A stretch of DNA of 64,000 nt from contig NW_019091362.1 of assembly GCF_001949145.1 (NCBI RefSeq), positions 8,483,762 through 8,547,761 of the forward strand, written 5' to 3'. The position numbers were made by a program, and so were the translations under genes. This stretch comes from Acanthaster planci. Its lineage: Eukaryota > Echinodermata > Asteroidea > Valvatida > Acanthasteridae. Positions 28,201-39,127 of the stretch are shown here, piece by piece (the first letter of the stretch is position 1; the number at the start of each line of letters is the position of its first letter). The notes under the pieces were generated by a model, which had not been told where the DNA came from, made no database searches, and saw only the letters and a program-made list of their open reading frames with translations.

Positions 28201-31050
28201 TCTCTGCTCATATACATGTATAACGCACCAGGGTGTGTGGAAAAAAAGAATTGTTCAATTTTTCTCTTTTCTAACTAGCAGCAGGGACTACACTGTATTT
28301 CTAAAGTTGACCCATTTAATTGCTAATCCCACTGTAATGTGTCTCTTCACTCAAACTGAAAATACGTGCTCAGGAAGAAGGTGTCTTGAACTGGAGTTTA
28401 AAAACAAACTGTTTTAAAAACTAGGACAACCAAACCAAACGTGTACTGTATACTGTAATCCATCCCGAGAAATACACTGTAATGCTTACATGCTAATTTG
28501 CATAGCATCCTGAAGCACAAAAGGTGCAGTAACATTGGCACACTACAATGTAGCTGACATGGAATATGTCTCCAACAGGCTTCAATTTTAAAACTGTCAT
28601 TTTGCTTAATCAGTGGAGAAAAACACCAGAACTGAACTGGTCATAAGCCGTGTTCGCACTGGACTATTTTGGTCAAACTTACCAAGACGACGGTTACTTT
28701 ACCCATTTTTTACGTCCACTGCAGACATTTCAGGAAGTTTTCAATGCGCACAGCGAGAGTCGATAAGAGCATGAGAAGGTTGGGGCCAGTGGAGAGTACA
28801 TCCAGCCCAAACACAACGGCATGCTTCAAACAGGGAAACCTCATGTACATATGCGCACTGCACGTTTCGCTGCGGTGTGGCATGTGGCGAATATTTCTAG
28901 TAAAGTTTTCCTCTTTTGATTGCAATCATGGCAGAAATGATTACCGACACTGGTGGATGAGGATTTAAACTGGTGTTTCCAGATGATGAGAACAGTAATG
29001 TTGTGTCTGGATGAGAACAAATGCAGAAAGGTCACACAAAGCACCCTCAAACATGTATGTCTTTGCATATCCAGCTCGATTTACTTCTCATGTGGTCTCA
29101 GTAAAATTTTCCCCCGTGTCCAAAGCCTAACTGCGGACAGTGGTCACATTTCACCATTTTTGACATCGCCTCGAAAACAAGTCCAGTGAAAACAGCTTAA
29201 CTGTCACTGGGGCACAAATGCCACAGCAGGAACCCGTGTCACATCCACTGGAGCAGAAACATAATTTACAAGCCTTGGGCCAAAGAGAAATATGAGCGTC
29301 ATCCCCGTGAGCGCTGTGACAACTTATTGGAGATGGCTCACATTGATTTCTTGACCACTCAGATTACACGTGGAAGTGCCTCTAATAATGTGCTTCCACA
29401 GCTTCCAAATGTACATGTACCTCTCTCATTATGTTCTGGATTACGCACGTGAATTAGTTGTAACACAGTGAGGCAAACAACACAATTGATCATAAATCAA
29501 TCCCGATCGTCACATCAACTTTTTTTAAAAGCCTGGTAAAGCGAGCATGGTTATTCTTATGATTTTCATGACTCTCAATCTGTATTTATTGTTGGGGGAT
29601 ATTCAGTATCTTCCAACATAACGCGCAGATATGAAAGTAACTGAAATTTTGGCAAAAGGTTTGTAATGCTAACCTTCAAATGTAACACTTGTTTATACTT
29701 TAACTTAAAGCCAATGTTACACTGAGTCTGAAGTTGATGCAAAGACGATGGTAGTGTACACATACATTTATGGTGCATCTGGTATTCAAACTGGGTACAT
29801 GATTCCTGTAACGGGCGGGTACCCCGTACCGGGTACCTGGGAACCCATGAACATTATTACAATTATAAGACAAGCACACGTATTTTCCACCTTGTCTCCT
29901 ACCCACTCAACTGCCAAAGGCCCTGTCACATGAGCACTGGAAATGGATCCCTTTTGATGTACATAATAGCACTGATGCCACAATCGCACAGATACTGTGT
30001 TGTGTAAAAGGGTATCCCTGTCACCAAATCACAGGGGTCTCTGTGTGATCATCGCAAGGATTCACACCTCCTCCAAAATTTTGCCTGGATGCAAAATCCT
30101 TGTGATTATCACCGGGATCGGTTGTGTGAATGTAAAGTGTGTGGTTTTCGAGAGGGTACCGTGCACTGAAGTCCATTATGCACGGACACGTTGCTGGCGA
30201 TTAAAATGGCGGTTCACAAAAATATACTCCCTGTTAGTGATAGTCTTGTTGCCATCTGGCTAATTCCACTCACGGATTAAGTACTTTAAAATTCCAGGGG
30301 CAGGAACCAGATCTATGAAGTTTGGGCCTGACTTTCCCATAAAGAATATCCTCACCAATGCCCAAAACAACCTGGACCTTCCTTTCCTTTAAAAAAAATC
30401 TGTTTACAGCCATGAGAAAGAGAAAGAGAAAAAGCATTTCTTTCATACTATTTCCAGTGATCGAGCTCGATACATGTATCTTCTGTTTATAAACTGGACG
30501 CCTATCCTATGTGGAGCATGTTAAAACGAGCCACACCGAGCACTGGCAATAAGGCAGTGAAAATTATTTGTCTGCTCGCGAGTCCGATTAACGTCCAGAA
30601 GACACCCAGGACTGTCATGAAATCCGAGATGCAAAGTCTAGAAGACAGATGTGCAAAGCTACAGCAGCTGAATCAGTACACAAATGTTCTTGAAACTTGC
30701 AAAAACTACCACATGTGTACATGTATGTATGACGGGAAATTTGCCGTGTAGTTTTTCCCAGCAATGATTCTAAACGTACCTTCATGTGGCAAAACTTTTT
30801 TGCCGTTCGGTCTATCGTGTTTATGGTGTGACAAGCAGCGCATAGCTGGGGCTTGCTTTCACTTCCCTTTTTGCAGTCACATGGCCGCCACAGAGTCTGC
30901 AATTGGATTGCCTATGCATGGGCTGCAATTGGGTCTATAGTGGCAATCAGGCTAGCTTGAAAGCCAGTATTTGTAGCAGATTGGTTTGGTTTATGCAGTG
31001 TGAGCGCATACAGGTGGTCCCTGTGTGTAAAGACCAAAATGCACTGGGCA

Positions 31051-31289
31051 CAGCCAGCCAGCCAGCAAGTCAGTCAGCCAGCCAGTAAGTCTGCCAGCCA
31101 GCAAGCCGGTCAGCAAGCCAGCCAGCCAGCCGGCCAGCAAGCCAACCAGCAAGCCAGCCAGCCAGCAAGCAAGCCTGCCAGCCAGCCCGCCAGCCAGCAA
31201 GTCTGCCAGCCAGCAAGCTGGCCAGCAAGCCAGCCAGCCAGCAAGCCTGCCAGCCAGCAAGCCGGCCAGCAAGCCAGCCAACCAGCCTA
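31051..31289. repeat. CCAG-based minisatellite
   Basis: Tandem variants of CAGCCAGC and CAGCAAGC for about 240 bp. It is open in long frames on both strands (Pro-Ala-Ser-Gln or Leu-Ala-Gly repeats), which follows from the absence of stop triplets in the unit. A GTAAGT occurs just after the array at 31291. Confidence 0.9.
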
Positions 31290-32090
31290 CGGTAAGTTGC
31301 AAGTACAGCATGTTGTGACTGGTTCTTTATGTTGATTCATCTGTGATCTAGACATCGCGAAATTGTCAGCGAATGGACTCAAAACATAGTTTACTCAGAT
31401 TTTTTCTCACAATTTATCGGCAAGAAAGCAAATGTGTTGGCGGTTAGAGTTACACGGCACTTTCAGGTAATAAAATTGACAAAATGAAACCAGGTACCAG
31501 TAATCAGAGGTCGGGTTGCAGGTACCCAGGTACTCTGCACGGCCCTAATCAATACTTACGTTCTTAAATAAAAAAGTGCAGTGTCTTCTCAGATAATCCA
31601 ACCACTTCAGACAAAGAACACGCAGGATGGACCTCAGTCAAAGTAGTTGCTTTCTGGCCTGAGTTTGAAAAAGAATAAAACACAAATTGTTTTTGAATCT
31701 AAAACATAAATCACTTAAAAACCTTTGTAATTTATAAATACCTGTATATTCCACTCCAAGAAAAATTAGTAAGATCTTGTAATTCACATAACTATCATTA
31801 CTTCCAAATACAATGTACTTGAAACTACATGCACGGCATAATAGGCTTTTCAAGCACAGTTGAAATTAAGTGTCAGATTGCATAGGACAGAGATTAAAAA
31901 TCACAGACGTCTCAAAATTTGACGTTGCTTGAAGGCATATGCAGCTATGCTGCATAATTTTGAACAGGGATAAGGATCCTTCACTTTGTCTTAGCTCCCT
32001 TGTAATTTTACAGATACATGTACCTTTCCAAATCTTCCCAAATCCTACAAGAACCCTATGGAATATCCACTAATAAAGGGTCCATTTTAA

Positions 32091-32348
32091 CCCTTACTCC
32101 TTAGGGTATGTGCAAAATTATATTGAAATTGGAGGATTCAGGACTGTTAGAGATAATAACTTTTTGTCAGATGGTCCTTTTTTGCAACTTTCAATTTCTC
32201 TTAACACTCAGCTGCACTCTGAATCAGAAAAAAGTGGGGGGGGGGAAGATCTTACCAAACCCTGTGTTCAGATAAGAGGGAGCAGAAATTTTCATTGGCC
32301 TTATCTCTAACAGTCCTCAAACCTTCACCTGTTGGAGGACTGTCAGGG
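32091..32348. mobile_element. piggyBac-like MITE with TTAA target duplication
   Basis: The element is bounded by TTAA at 32087-32090 and 32349-32352. Its ends read CCCTTACTCC on the left and, reversed, CCCTGACAGTCC on the right. Subterminal arms TTCAGGACTGTTAGAGATAA (32137-32156) and the reverse complement of 32301-32320 match at 19 of 20 positions. TTAA duplication plus CCC-starting ends are the hallmarks of the piggyBac superfamily. At 258 bp it has no transposase, so it is a non-autonomous derivative. Confidence 0.75.
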
Positions 32349-32789
32349 TTAAAGGCAAATTGTTTGAACATGTATGTACATGTACCAGTGCGTCATTGTT
32401 CGCCAATGAGGCAGTCCCCGTCTTTCCTTTTAATTTAACCCTCCATTTGCTGTAACCATCAAAAACAGTCAAGAATTCCTTCCACCTCCCCTGTGCAGTA
32501 TACAGATATATCATATGTCACTTGACTGACTTCAACTGACAGGACAACTCTGTTGAGAAAAGCATCTTTGCATAGGAGGGTCGATGAACTTTGGGTCTCT
32601 AGATTGTCATCTTAACATTGTCATTCACTATTACAAAGGAAATACACGTAGATCAGATTTTGGCAACCACAACTCTTGCCTTTTATAAACACCCACAAGT
32701 TTTAACGAGACAAATCGAGCTGTTTCAGGGACATGTTTCGGTTGGGAAAAAATGAGGCTGCAATTGGCAGGAATCAAACCAGTGCTGTA

Positions 32790-32923
32790 GGTCTCGGTCT
32801 TGAGACATTTTTTTGCGGTCTCGGTGTTGGGATGGCCAGTTTCGGTCTCAAAAGCGCTGGTCTCGGTCTTGGTCTCGGATGCAGTAGTCTCGGGTCTCCC
32901 CCTCGAGACCAATCGAGACCATA
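32790..32923. repeat. Degenerate GGTCTC hexamer repeat
   Basis: GGTCTCGGTCTT-type words recur about ten times, with GAGACC in inverted orientation at the right end. Translation gives Thr-Glu-rich frames on the minus strand that are not genes. Confidence 0.75.
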
Positions 32924-33187
32924 ACAAAATGCGCATCTAGCTACCACGCATGCATGTGGTTGCAAAAGGCAAAATTACCTCCGCTCAAGTCAAATCTTGA
33001 ACCACTGATATAAATACAACACAGTAATGTTAAGATTTTTTGCAATGAACAATGAAATCGATGCTGGACTGAAGACTAGTCAATGCAGCATGATGCAACC
33101 TTGTCCCAAGTTGTTACTTTATTTCTAATCCAGAGTAGCCATGCTGCTAGACACCATGGATATGAGGTTGTGAGTAGCAGAATTTGC

Positions 33188-33262
33188 ACACTAGACTGGT
33201 TCCTGTTCCCTACGTAGTCTCCTGCTGAACGTAGGGCCGGGACAGGAACCAGTCTGTGTGTG
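33188..33262. mobile_element. Short foldback element
   Basis: CACTAGACTGGTTCCTGTTC on the left is mirrored by the reverse complement of GGGACAGGAACCAGTCTGTG on the right, with CCCTACG/CGTAGGG extending the arms. The loop is about 15 bases. It looks like a minimal MITE or stem-loop repeat. Confidence 0.7.
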
Positions 33263-33730
33263 TGCGTACACTATGAATTGTGTGCACCTGTGAAAGTGCT
33301 TTCATTCCATCTTGTATGTGGTACGTGTTGTTTTAGTAGTTTAGTTATTGTAAATTTTTTTTTGATATTTGTTTTTCAGTAATTTGCTTACAAAAAACAG
33401 TCTAAGGATATTTGTTTTAATGTTCACATCATATCACTTGGGACACTCGGGTTGAAAATGACCAGACCAGGGTAAAAGTAGAGCAGTATCATTGATAAAA
33501 GAACTGACACATTCTTTAACAAATATTTGACCTATTTTCGTGTGTGTTTATGCACACATCGGCAACGAAGCTCCAGAAATCTAAAGTATGTTACAGCCCA
33601 CTTTATACCGAGGATTTTTTTTATGTTTTTTGGAAAAGGAACCGAGAGAACATGCCGACATGCATCAACACACGATTGGTACTTTTATCAACAGCCGACT
33701 TACGAGTTACACGATGCCGACTTGACCGGA

Positions 33731-34091
33731 GTTCAATAAGGTGACCCCCAAAATGGTCAGAGTGCATGGTGTAGCCCGAGAGGGGTCCCTGGTATTGATG
33801 TACTCAACCACGTGCATGCATCAGTCGGGGCAGTGTGCGGTCACTTGACCGGTGGTCACTTGACGCTTTTAGGCAACCACGGCAAAGGAAACTGATACCG
33901 AAGCATGATATTTTTATTGCCGACTTACACGAAAGATTTTTTCTGGTCTTGTAGAAAAGGGACCGAGCGACACATGCTGACTTATGAGAAATAAATGACG
34001 ACTTAGAAATGAGGTGAGGGCGTCAATACCAGTAGCCCCTCTAGTAACACGCATGTGCTGTCCATTTTGGGGGTTGCCTTATTGAGCAAAC
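33731..34091. mobile_element. MITE-like element with 70-bp terminal inverted repeats
   Basis: The arm 33731-33800 matches the reverse complement of 34021-34091 along its length: TCAATAAGG, ACCCCCAAAATGG, GAGGGG and GGTATTGA appear in the same order in both. The inner part contains a copy of a sequence also present outside the left arm (33610-33660 versus 33932-33982). No transposase frame is present. Confidence 0.75.
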
Positions 34092-34289
34092 TTTACCGCT
34101 AATGCGTGCGGGGAAATGGATTTTTTCGTAGTCTAATGTCCACAATTTCCATGTTGAAATTTGCTTTCCCCCAGCACGTAAGAGTTCTAAATGTACAGAT
34201 AATACAAAGGCCTGCACATCGGTTTTTTTTCCTTCTTCTTAACGAGGCTCTCGAGACGTGGTGATTTCGGTCGAGTTTATTTCATGGAT

Positions 34290-34352
34290 GGAAAATGACA
34301 TCACAATGATATCGGATATCACGATATTTTTTCATGATATCGAGATATGAAA
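34290..34352. repeat. GATATCG-rich palindromic repeat
   Basis: Repeated ATATCGGATATC, ACGATATT and GATATCGAGATATG. Similar in style to the block near 19.55 kb and possibly from a related DNA transposon. Confidence 0.35.
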
Positions 34353-36264
34353 AGCAATGAATATCGAAGAGGCTTAGCTGCCACTACACTCCTCCACTCC
34401 TATATTAAAATACAGGCATCTTTGCCATTGCATTTTGTCTGTAGCTTTTTGACAATTACTTCTTGTCTTCCAGAAAGGGAGAGGCATGAACAGGCAGTCC
34501 AAGTCGTGAGGAAACTGACCCTTAAATAAAAATACATGTTCTTAACTTTCTTATGCAAGATTTTAATACCACAAATTCCGATTGTTCATGTTGTGTCTTT
34601 TGCTATCCAATTTAGGGCCATTTAATTCATAATTGCATTTACAATGTCAGTATTTCACGAAATTATAAAGCAAGTCTGATAGTCGTGTTTAACCATTCAA
34701 CTGTGTGAATTATCAATTTGATTTCTTTGCTTAAATTATTTAGTGGCAATTGGAAATTACTGAAGTAAATGTATGTTGTATAGTTTTATTTAACTGGGTG
34801 ATGAAAGACATTTCCCTCTAAAACATTCATATGCATCCATTATACGGAAAATCCTAGAAAATAATTTTGCTGTCATTTTCATTCTTGCGAAACATTAAGT
34901 GCATCAAATTTTCACTTTGCTAGAATCAGCATAGAAAGACTTCGGATGATCCTCAAATATAAATGGTTTTTCTTCATGAAAACACCTAGGCATTTTGTTC
35001 TAGAACATGGTGAATATCCAAATTGTATTATTTTGTAAACTGCAATGTAAAATTTCATTTTGAAGGTAATTAACTGGTATATCTGGAACAAATCAAAAAG
35101 AACATTCTCTTCTTCGCATGTTGCCATTGCCAATAATTATTCAGCAATGGTAAAGTCTTGAACCCTCATTCTGATGTACATTTTTTAGAACCCATCCTGG
35201 ATTTATAATTTAAGGAAATTACTCTCCTAAATTAACCAATGAATTCTTTGGTTATTTAGTTTCTGTATCTTTCAGATGTTTAGTCAAGAAAAAAACCAGC
35301 ATCCCCTTTGACTGTTTTTTAAAAGAAAACATTTTTACACCCTTATTGTTGTATTGTCACTAAAATAAATTGTTGTACATACAGGGTGATAACATCGCCT
35401 AACCCTGCATGCCCTGTGCTTTTGTAATTTAGTGGAACCCCTCAGTAACACTTGGAACTTAGGGCCAGAGACGTTTGAGTAAAGAGCACCTTGACCACTC
35501 ATGAGCACGTAAAATGATAGTGGCCTAGGCCTATTCAGCTCCTATTCTTAACTATGTTTAACCATAATCTGAACTTCCCACTGCAATTTTGAAATAGCTA
35601 TTTATGCAACAGCATGAACAAGAGTTAGGCCCTATCAACATGCTCAAGCTAGGAATACAGAGCTACGGACATGTCAAAGCCATAGCCCTAACATTAATTA
35701 CAACACCTACAAGCTCCATACAAATTTACTACCGACCATGACCAGACATGTCAAATGGTGTATATAACGTTAGTCTAGTCGCCAGGTCCCTTATTTCGCT
35801 ACTTACAACATGACTAAGTTAGTCTACACTATCTTGAGACCTTGCGACTACGAACCCCCAGATATCGTGGGAGTGCGCAGAGCAGACGTCAGACTCCACA
35901 CTTCTGGGGGTAACGATTATGGTCACAGACATTATTTCTATGGTCAGCATGTACATGAAGGGGTCATGGAGGTAGGGTTAAAACAACACCAACATGACCT
36001 ACTGACCATGCTGACGTGACATGACTGATAATGTTGACAATGACGGGATCAGATGATGACCGACGCAATTTTCAGACTGACTGCTATGCTGAACGCTGAC
36101 ATGGCTGACAATGTCTGTGACACTAACGTGACAGGCTGAGCCCTCTACTTTTTAGGCTATGTATAGGGCCTAGGCCTACATAGTACACGGTTTATTTCGA
36201 ACTGGTAGTACCTGCTGTGAATTTATGCTAAACTCCAACATCTGAAACCCAGTTTACCTTCCAA

Positions 36265-36391
36265 ATGCAGAGATGCAAAGGAAAAATTCCAATCAACGTC
36301 CTGTCAAAATCCGACGCACGAAACAAGATGGCAGCCTTTCGTCCTCAAGATTGTTATTACGTTGTCGCCATTGGCCCCACGTGCAAAAAGG
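36265..36391 (+). other. Weak candidate first exon on the plus strand
   Basis: An ATG in good context (AACAAGATGGCAG, ATG at about 36328) opens a frame reading MAAFRPQDCYYVVAIGP and ends at AAAAAG followed by GTAGTG, a usable donor. No homologous protein or next exon was recognised, so it may be chance. Confidence 0.15.
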
Positions 36392-38106
36392 TAGTGATTT
36401 ATACATGCACTATGGTTACCAGCACAAACTGCTTACCCCAAACAAGATGTTGCCGGGTACCCGCTGTCCAATGTAAACTAACTGTACGGTACGTGCTGTA
36501 TCACGTACGTACTGAGCGCGCATCGCGCCGGTGTCCACAAAAGGGTTGTTTGTCACCGAATTTGACAATCCAAGATTTTAAGACGTAAATAAAATAATGA
36601 CAATAAGATAAACTTGAAAAAAGACAGAAAGATACCGCTGCTAGATCAGTGGAATATAAAACGATCTTCTGTAGGTTTTCTTTTTAGTTGTAGTTTTATT
36701 TTCAAATTTTTTTTTCGGGGGGGGGTGACTTGAATCCGCATGCTTGTGATCTGTATTAAAGGGAAACTTTAACCAAGCCAAACTTGCAAAAATCTTGAAG
36801 TATAAGATTATTTCCACTCCCTGCGTTGTCATGGTTATTACAGAAGCTCCCTATGAAATATATATACCAGGTGGAACCCATTACACAATCAGCAATGCTG
36901 ATCGACTGTTTTCATATCCATATACCACAGCTTACAGTTGTTATACAAAGTACATGTACAATAGTTATTATTATTATTGCAATTTAGAAACAGTAAGGGG
37001 CGCACCCCCGCAAGTAGTCCATGAATATGTCCGCCGACCTCATGAATAAAAGTTATACCCTCAAAATATTCTATATGAGAGAGTCCAGGGTGCCATGGAA
37101 TTGAGGAATTGAAGAAATATGGCTCCGAAACTGTAGCCTGGACTTCCAATTCTGAGCAATTTTGGTGCAATCGGGTCCACACGTGTCACTATTTAGCCGT
37201 TTTGCAGAGGGATGCATGTTCAAAACGGCTAATTTTCCGGGCAGTGAAATTCCTTCCTTGTAGTGGTAGTCTGCTTTGGGTGACAATTTCTCAAAAATCC
37301 ATCTGTCAACACACTAAAAATTGACAAGAAAATGGAAGAGGATATGTCGACTATCATTTTTCTTTCCAGCCTGGACACCTGTGGAATTTGTATTTTAAAA
37401 TTTATTTTGAAATGTAAGGATTTATCATTGGTGTCCATGGGAATTAATTTTTGTTTGGGTGCACCCTCAGGAGACACACAACGGCAAAAAATGCTATACC
37501 ACCCGCCGGCGCGGTATGCCTGCTCAGTCTCCAACTTCAACTGAATAGAGGGCGCTGTTGAAGATGAACGGTGTGTTACGTGGATATGATGGAGTCAACG
37601 GTAGGTTCATGGGCCGGGCAAAGGAGGGCGCTGCAAAGAGTAAAATAAAGGGTGCACTGAACTAATTCAAACTCTGTTGAACAGTGTAAAATCATCTAAG
37701 TTCGGAGCCCCGTTGCGGGCAACTGAAGTCCCCGAGGCCTCTCGAACAAAAAAGGTGTTGTTTAGTCCTTCAGATTTCATTCGATTTTCGATTTCTAGTA
37801 GGTTAAAAGATGAATGTTTTAATTATCCACCAAAAACAAACTTGCCCCCAAAAGTGAACATTCCCAAGTCCTCTCAGCAGCCATTTTTCAAATGACATCC
37901 GTCCACCTTCTCAGGTTCTTCTGGCAATATTTCAATAACATTTCTGTCTGCTTTGCCCCCGGATAGATGCCCCTGAATCCATAGAGATACTCCTGGGCTG
38001 TACTTGCACAATCCCACAATTTCTTGGTCAACAAAGACTCTTTTCAAAAGAATATATAGGGTTACTTTTAAGCGCCTCAGCCTAGCGGAGAACTTTCAGT
38101 GCACCC

Positions 38107-38135
38107 AAAGCCGTGTCCGAATTAATTGGCTACGC
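38107..38135. mobile_element. Fragment of the GCCGTGTCCGAA repeat family
   Basis: AAAGCCGTGTCCGAATTAAT followed by TGGCTACG resembles the ends of the copies at 51.5 and 62.4 kb. Only one end was recognised. Confidence 0.35.
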
Positions 38136-39127
38136 CTGGCAATACATGTATGTGAAATGGCTGCCGCCTCTGGATAGCACTTTTCATACATGCTTGTGCT
38201 ATTCCTGCCGAAGCCAACTGGCAGTTCGTCTACACATGTACATAAAGTTGTGCTTTTTGCCCATCGTAATGGTGTGCCACAGCAAACACCTGTACGCTGA
38301 AATGTTGCCGTTATCAACACGGCTTGTCCCCCCCCCGATCCTTGACACTGTGACAATGCCCGAGGTTGGCTTGGCAGTGACGAGGGAATTTGTACGACCA
38401 AAATTGATTGCCCCATTAACGGTCACAACCATTACACCCTACCTCCATAGAATTCTACGAATACACGACTGCACAACTCTAGTGTCCAACATGTCTTCGT
38501 AGCCAGGTAAATAGCATTTCAATTCTCATTCCTTGCATGGCCCACAATTTTTCCCCAAGCACCCCTTTTCGTCTGTGAGTCTTGTTAAACCATTTTTGTA
38601 ATGTCACCTCTTCATCATCACAATTCAAGGAACATTCTGGCATCCCAAAGAATTTTCCCCATTCTCTTCCCCAAACCAACCGCAGCTTAAATTAATGCAC
38701 TTCAAATCAACCCAAAATGTAGGCACTTTCTCATACTAACACTAACTGGCACTTTTTTAGGTGTGGCAATGCAAAAAAATTGAAAACCACCATAACCTAG
38801 CTTGAAGCATGAATATGACACTTGAAAAACCACATGAGCCAGATAGGTTTAATTTGTTTGGAGTAACACACTTTACACAAGAAATCACACACAACTCAAA
38901 AATGAGTTTACATTTCTGACGGCTGGTTTAATATTAACACAGTTTTTACCACATTGTGTAATCTAATTACGTTGCTGGGATCTAGCCCTGCCCACTGTAG
39001 GCCCCAGTGTCAGGGAATTCATACACACTGCCTTCATGCATCGAGACAAAAAAGGTCTGGATTCTGCAATATTTGGTGCACCCAAGAGAGAGACATGTTC
39101 CTAGATGTGCCAAGATCTTCAGCAGGT

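Larger units (their letters stand above)
7232..39127. other. 32 kb without recognisable coding exons, upstream of the CELF-like gene
   Basis: No conserved protein domain was recognised in any frame. Reading frames are short, low in complexity or driven by repeats. The left two thirds is dense in ACATGTAC-type runs; the part after about 32 kb holds several inverted-repeat elements. Given the non-coding 5' exon implied for the CELF-like gene, part of this DNA is probably its promoter, leader introns and enhancers. Unannotated short exons cannot be excluded. Confidence 0.55.

Noticed and set aside
30991-31335. Leu-Ala-Gly and Pro-Ala-Ser-Gln repeat frames on both strands
   Set aside because: Generated by the CCAG minisatellite; no flanking coding sequence supports them.
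32631-32936. Thr-Glu-rich 101-codon minus frame
   Set aside because: Produced by the degenerate GGTCTC repeat.
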